Source of the DNA: CAYXAA01 sp964462985
GTDB taxonomy: Bacteria > Pseudomonadota > Alphaproteobacteria > Rhizobiales > Stappiaceae
Reading direction: 5' to 3'
DNA: 9,444 nt
Assembly (NCBI GenBank): GCA_964462985.1
Contig: CAYXAA010000073.1
Span: forward strand, 1-9,444
Below the pieces are notes generated by a model that worked only from the letters and a program-made list of their open reading frames with translations, did no database searches and was not told the origin of the DNA. The translations under genes were made by a program, and so were the position numbers. This document shows, in pieces, positions 6,458-9,444 of this stretch (position 1 is the stretch's first letter; each line of letters starts with the position of its first letter).

Positions 6458-7563
6458 AGATCGTGGTGTTCGGTCTAACGATCAGCTCGTCGTGGGGCAA
6501 TGGCCACGCAACCTTGTGGCGGGGGCTGATCAGCGCCCTGGTGCGCCGCGGCTGGACGGTGATCTTCTTCGAGCGCGACGTTCCCTACTATTCGACTGCC
6601 CGCGACCTTTACGGGTTCGAAGGCGGCGAACTGGTTCTGTATGAGGATTGGCGAGTCGTTGTCCCTGTTGCGCGTCAACACCTGCGCGATGCCGATGTCG
6701 CCATCGTGACCTCCTTTTGTCCCGACGGCGTAGCAGCCGGCGAGCTCGCATTCGAGGCCGAGCGGCCGCTCAAGGTCTTCTACGATCTCGATACCCCGGT
6801 CACGCTGTCGCTGCTGGGTCAGGGCGACGCCATTCCATATGTTGGCCCGCGCGGGCTGGCCGGGTTCGACCTGGTGCTGAGCTATACCGGCGGGCAAACT
6901 CTCACCGAATTGCGCAGCCGGCTTGGCGCTCGGATGGTCAGGCCGCTCTATGGCCATGTCGACCCGGCGACACATCGCCCAACCGAGCCGCAAAGGCACT
7001 ATGCAGCGGATCTGTCGTATCTCGGCACCTATGCACCCGACCGGCAGGACTCTCTAATCGAATTGTTCGTGGTGCCCGCCCGGCAGCGGCCGCAGGCACG
7101 CTTCGTCATCGCCGGAGCGCAGTATCCCGATGATTTCCCGTGGTCGGACAACATCTTCTTCGTCCGACACCTGCCGCCCCGGGAGCATCCGGCCTTCTAT
7201 TCCTCCGCCGGACTGACGCTCAATGTCACCCGTCGCGTCATGGCCGAAATGGGCTGGTGTCCCTCGGGCCGACTGTTCGAGGCCGCCGCCTGCGGGGTTC
7301 CGATCGTGACCGACTGGTGGGACGGCCTCGACGCGTTCTTCGAACCACAGCGCGAGATCCTGGTGGCGGACCGTTCTTCCGACGTCCTTGCCGCCCTCGG
7401 CCTTGCAGAGACCGAGTTACGGCGTATTGCCGCCCGCGCGCGAGAACGGGTTCTTGCCGAGCACACCTCCGACCGCCGTGCTGCGGAGCTCGAGGCGCAT
7501 CTAGACGAGGCCGTGGCGCAGGCGCGACGCAGTGGCTCGGCGCTGCAAATGCGAGGACTGTGA
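6454..7563 (+). CDS. CgeB-like GT-B glycosyltransferase
   Basis: This 369-residue protein has the layout of CgeB-family glycosyltransferases. The N-terminal Rossmann half runs from KIVVFGLTISSSWGNGHA (residues 2-19) through FFERDVPYYS and VFYDLDTPVTLSLL (108-121). The C-terminal nucleotide-sugar half includes ADLSYLGTYAPDRQ (185-198), RFVIAGAQYP (216-225), LNVTRRVMAEMGWCPSGRLF (256-275) and EAAACGVPIVTDWWDGLD (276-293). The last segment is the donor-site E-x-x-A-x-G motif usual in GT-B enzymes. It probably transfers a sugar in the cytosol from a nucleotide donor, perhaps one made by the next gene, to inositol or a glycan. It begins with TTG overlapping the upstream stop (TTGA) behind a strong ribosome site. 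Its stop is 2 bases before the next start. No membrane segment is visible. The donor and acceptor cannot be read from sequence. Confidence 0.85.
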   Translation: MKIVVFGLTISSSWGNGHATLWRGLISALVRRGWTVIFFERDVPYYSTARDLYGFEGGELVLYEDWRVVVPVARQHLRDADVAIVTSFCPDGVAAGELAFEAERPLKVFYDLDTPVTLSLLGQGDAIPYVGPRGLAGFDLVLSYTGGQTLTELRSRLGARMVRPLYGHVDPATHRPTEPQRHYAADLSYLGTYAPDRQDSLIELFVVPARQRPQARFVIAGAQYPDDFPWSDNIFFVRHLPPREHPAFYSSAGLTLNVTRRVMAEMGWCPSGRLFEAAACGVPIVTDWWDGLDAFFEPQREILVADRSSDVLAALGLAETELRRIAARARERVLAEHTSDRRAAELEAHLDEAVAQARRSGSALQMRGL

Positions 7564-7565
7564 TC

Positions 7566-8420
7566 ATGTGGGGTGTCATTCCCGCTGCCGGCAGCGGCAG
7601 CCGGATCCAGCCGCTGGCATTTTCCAAGGAGCTCCTGCCGGTCGGCAGTCGTTGCGACACCGGCGGCGAGCGGCCCTGCGCTGTGAGCGAATACCTTTGT
7701 GAGCGCATGATACGCGGCGGCGCCGACAAGCTCTGTTTTGTCATCGCACCGGGCAAGTCCGACATCATGGAATATTTTGGTGAGGGTTACGGATCGGCCT
7801 GCATCGCCTATGTGGTTCAGCCGGAGCCGGCTGGCCTGTGCGATGCCATTTTTCGCGTCGCGCCGCTGGTCGCCCCCGACGAGCATGTCCTTGTGGGTTT
7901 GCCGGATACGATCTGGATGCCGGCGGACGGCTACATGTTCCTGCCGGCCGAGACGCTCGCCTTCCTGCTCTTTCCCGTCGACGACCCATCTGCCTTCGAC
8001 GCCGTGGTGACCGACAACGATGGCCGTGTGCGGGAGGTGCAGGTGAAGCGGACCGACGCCACGGTGAACTGGGTGTGGGGCGCCTTCCGCATGCCGGGCC
8101 GTGTCCTGCACGAGCTGCAACGGCTGTGGCTGCAGCGCCGGCAGGTCGACGAGTATTTCGGCACGTTGGTCAATGCCTGGCTCGCCCAAGGCGGGGCAGC
8201 GGTGGGGGTCAAGTCCGGCCTCGCCTATGTCGATGTCGGCACCTTGGAGGGCTATCACGCCGCGGGCGAACTGCTGCGCGCCATCCGTGCGGCGTCGGGT
8301 CCGGCCGGAAGCGACGGGCAGGTCTCCCCGGCCGCTCCGGCCGCCCGTCGCCCGATCGCGCCGAAGCGCGCGGCACTCAATGTTCCGCAGCCATCCAGTA
8401 CAGCGGAAGGGAAGCCATGA
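7566..8420 (+). CDS. Sugar-phosphate nucleotidyltransferase (RmlA/GalU-like)
   Basis: This 284-residue enzyme should make an NDP-sugar and pyrophosphate from an NTP and a sugar (or polyol) phosphate. The start IPAAGSGSRIQPLAFSKELL (5-24) is the nucleotide-binding signature, with R13 and K21. QPEPAGLCDAI (85-95) is the base- and sugar-binding loop. LVGLPDT (109-115) supplies metal-binding D114. NWVWGAF (168-174) and YVDVGTLEGY (221-230) supply the sugar pocket and second metal aspartate D223. All catalytic positions look intact. After about residue 245 the tail is Pro/Ala/Arg-rich and probably disordered, unlike compact RmlA. ATG 7566 has GAGGA 8 bases upstream. The stop overlaps the glycosidase start by ATGA. 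The substrate is unknown: glucose 1-phosphate is the family default, but inositol phosphate is possible given the synthase in the operon. Confidence 0.88.
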   Translation: MWGVIPAAGSGSRIQPLAFSKELLPVGSRCDTGGERPCAVSEYLCERMIRGGADKLCFVIAPGKSDIMEYFGEGYGSACIAYVVQPEPAGLCDAIFRVAPLVAPDEHVLVGLPDTIWMPADGYMFLPAETLAFLLFPVDDPSAFDAVVTDNDGRVREVQVKRTDATVNWVWGAFRMPGRVLHELQRLWLQRRQVDEYFGTLVNAWLAQGGAAVGVKSGLAYVDVGTLEGYHAAGELLRAIRAASGPAGSDGQVSPAAPAARRPIAPKRAALNVPQPSSTAEGKP

Positions 8421-9346
8421 TTGAAGCCGCGATGATATGGAATGAGCCCAACAACAAGTCCCACTGGGACATCGAGCTCGATCCCGATTGGGCGCACTTC
8501 GCCGAAATGGCGACTTGTGCCGCAGACGCGATCCGCAAGGCCAATCCCGACATCACCATCGTGCTCGGTGGGATATCGCCGATCGATCCCATGTTCATCC
8601 GGAACATGCAAAGCCGCGGCGTCCTCGATCATGTCGATGCCATTGCCGTCCACGGCTTTCCGCTTGATTGGAACTTGTGGCCGATCCACGATTGGCCGCA
8701 GAAGCTCGCCGAGATCGAGGCTCTGACGCACCTTCCGGTCTGGGTGAGCGAGGTCGGCGTCTCCAGCTTCGGCGCCGAGGAAGTGCAGCTCTGGGGGCTG
8801 CGCCGGACGGCCGAGCTCCTGAAGGGCAGGGCGCCGCGCGTGCAGTGGTACAGCCTGTTCGACCTGCCTCAGGCATGGGGCGCCACGACGCGCCATAGGG
8901 AAGCGGAAGGGTCGTCCTATTACCGGCATTTCTATATGGGCATGGTGCGAGAGGACGGGACGCCGAAACCGGCGCTCGAGGAGTTCGCCAATCACACGCC
9001 TGACCTGGGGATCTGCCAATGGTTCCACTACGAGGATCCACGGCTCGACCAGGGCGTGGAGCTGCTGAAGCGGCTCGGGGTCAAATCGCTGCGTACGGGA
9101 CTTTCCTGGTCCGACAGCTACAAGCCTGGCGCCCTGGCGTGGTTCGATCGGCAGATGGCCGCGATCGAAGACTTCGAGGTCACTCTGACCTTCTGTTTCA
9201 CGCCTGAGCACCGCGGCCTTGCCCCTCATCACACGAGCCCGCCGCTGGTGAAGGAGGAATATGCCGAATTCTGCGCGTCGATGGTCGCGCGCTACGCAGC
9301 GCGCTACGCAGCGCGCGGCGCGAGCAGGATCCGCGGCGCCGCCTGA
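8417..9346 (+). CDS. GH39-like (clan GH-A) glycosidase with circularly permuted TIM barrel
   Basis: This 309-residue protein has retaining-glycosidase features. MIWNEPN (6-12) holds the probable acid/base E10, VHGF has H79, PVWVSEVGVSS (107-117) holds the probable nucleophile E112, and VQWYSLFD (142-149) resembles strand 8. In clan GH-A the NEP motif ends strand 4, with about 130-170 residues before it. Here NEP is at the very start. The missing first part appears after strand 8: GICQWFHYEDPRLD (198-211) as strand 1, VKSLRTGLSWSD (222-233) as strand 2, VTLTFCFTPE (255-264) as strand 3 and a helix ending SMVARYA (288-294). The start is ATG 8417, overlapping the nucleotidyltransferase stop (ATGA) behind GGAAGG. 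No further N-terminal half exists, because the upstream sequence codes for that protein in another frame. The tail carries a 12-base tandem repeat (ARYAARYAAR). There is no signal peptide, so it should act in the cytosol, perhaps as a transglycosidase or trimming enzyme. The substrate is unknown. Confidence 0.82.
   Translation: MIEAAMIWNEPNNKSHWDIELDPDWAHFAEMATCAADAIRKANPDITIVLGGISPIDPMFIRNMQSRGVLDHVDAIAVHGFPLDWNLWPIHDWPQKLAEIEALTHLPVWVSEVGVSSFGAEEVQLWGLRRTAELLKGRAPRVQWYSLFDLPQAWGATTRHREAEGSSYYRHFYMGMVREDGTPKPALEEFANHTPDLGICQWFHYEDPRLDQGVELLKRLGVKSLRTGLSWSDSYKPGALAWFDRQMAAIEDFEVTLTFCFTPEHRGLAPHHTSPPLVKEEYAEFCASMVARYAARYAARGASRIRGAA
9287..9310 (+). repeat. Two copies of a 12-base in-frame tandem repeat
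   Basis: GCGCGCTACGCA occurs twice back to back (9287-9298 and 9299-9310), followed by a partial third copy (GCGCGC, 9311-9316). It lies in frame near the end of the glycosidase gene and encodes ARYA twice. It probably arose by replication slippage and may vary in copy number between strains. Confidence 0.9.
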
Positions 9347-9375
9347 GTCGACTGCACGTCTGGCGCCGCTTGCCC

Positions 9376-9444
9376 ATGGTGGCGTCAGTCTTCATAGCAC
9401 TTGGCGAGGTCGTCATGACGTATGCCTTCGAGGGCGCTATTGCC
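9376..9444 (+). CDS. Possible start of the next operon gene, cut by the window edge
   Basis: A frame is open from before ATG 9376 to the window end. It reads MVASVFIALGEVV, then MTYAFEGAIA from an internal ATG at 9415. GAGGT at 9406-9410 lies 4 bases before ATG 9415, which makes 9415 the likelier start; the piece is then only 10 codons. The position 30-70 bases after the glycosidase stop, on the same strand, fits another operon gene. Too little sequence is present to name a family. Confidence 0.3.
   Translation, partial: MVASVFIALGEVVMTYAFEGAIA

Noticed and set aside
7140..8420. Long 426-codon frame fusing part of the glycosyltransferase region to the nucleotidyltransferase
   Set aside because: The first 142 codons are an off-frame reading of the glycosyltransferase gene. 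The real protein starts at ATG 7566 with a ribosome site and the family's N-terminal signature.
7838..9346. 502-codon frame extending the glycosidase upstream, considered as a source of its missing N-terminal half
   Set aside because: The extra 193 codons overlap the nucleotidyltransferase in another frame and translate to Arg/Gly-rich sequence without any TIM-barrel strand motif.
9333..9369. 8-bp inverted repeat (GCGGCGCC with GGCGCCGC) around the glycosidase stop as a terminator
   Set aside because: The loop is 21 bases, each arm contains the self-complementary GGCGCC, and no T-tract follows. Chance occurrence in GC-rich DNA is likely.
1..9444. CRISPR array, tRNA or rRNA genes, insertion sequence ends
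   Set aside because: I saw no regularly spaced repeats, cloverleaf-like segments, transposase motifs or long terminal inverted repeats. Only the 12-base tandem repeat near the end stands out.

Overview
The window is GC-rich and gene-dense. Genes overlap by ATGA or TTGA junctions, and every supported gene reads on the + strand. Codon use, gene families and the YhaO/YhaN-like pair suggest an alphaproteobacterium, probably Hyphomicrobiales (rhizobia and relatives). That placement is inferred from protein style, not from a marker gene.

Left module (1-3989). The window opens with the last 54 codons of an unidentified gene. A plausible sigma-70-type promoter in the 69-base gap could drive a two-gene operon. 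This operon holds an SbcD/YhaO-like metallophosphoesterase (235-1359) and, overlapping it by ATGA, a YhaN/SbcC/Rad50-like coiled-coil ATPase (1356-3989). The pair should form a cytosolic DNA-end-processing nuclease complex. The ATPase has a short glycine-rich, beta-like insert at mid coiled coil, where Rad50 carries its zinc hook.

Spacer (3990-4736). About 750 bases hold no intact gene. They contain a strong nested GC-rich hairpin just after the ATPase stop, which may be a terminator. A decayed fragment resembling the N-terminus of a CelD/BcsL-family GNAT acetyltransferase follows, broken by an in-frame stop. A GGAAC-type element that may be an EcfG stress-sigma promoter lies ahead of the next operon.

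Right module (4737 to the window end). Five tightly coupled genes form one apparent operon: actinobacterial-type myo-inositol-1-phosphate synthase, a histidine-phosphatase-fold enzyme, a CgeB-like glycosyltransferase that starts at TTG, an RmlA/GalU-like sugar-phosphate nucleotidyltransferase, and a GH39-like glycosidase. The start of a further reading frame may lie at the right edge. Together these genes could make inositol phosphate, dephosphorylate it, activate a sugar as a nucleotide, transfer it and trim or rearrange the product. This looks like a route to an inositol-containing glycoconjugate, which I cannot assign to a known compound.

The most striking observation is the last complete gene. 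Its TIM-barrel motifs run in circularly permuted order: strands 4-8 with both catalytic glutamates come first, and strands 1-3 follow. The protein therefore starts at the NEP motif and ends where the region before NEP normally ends.
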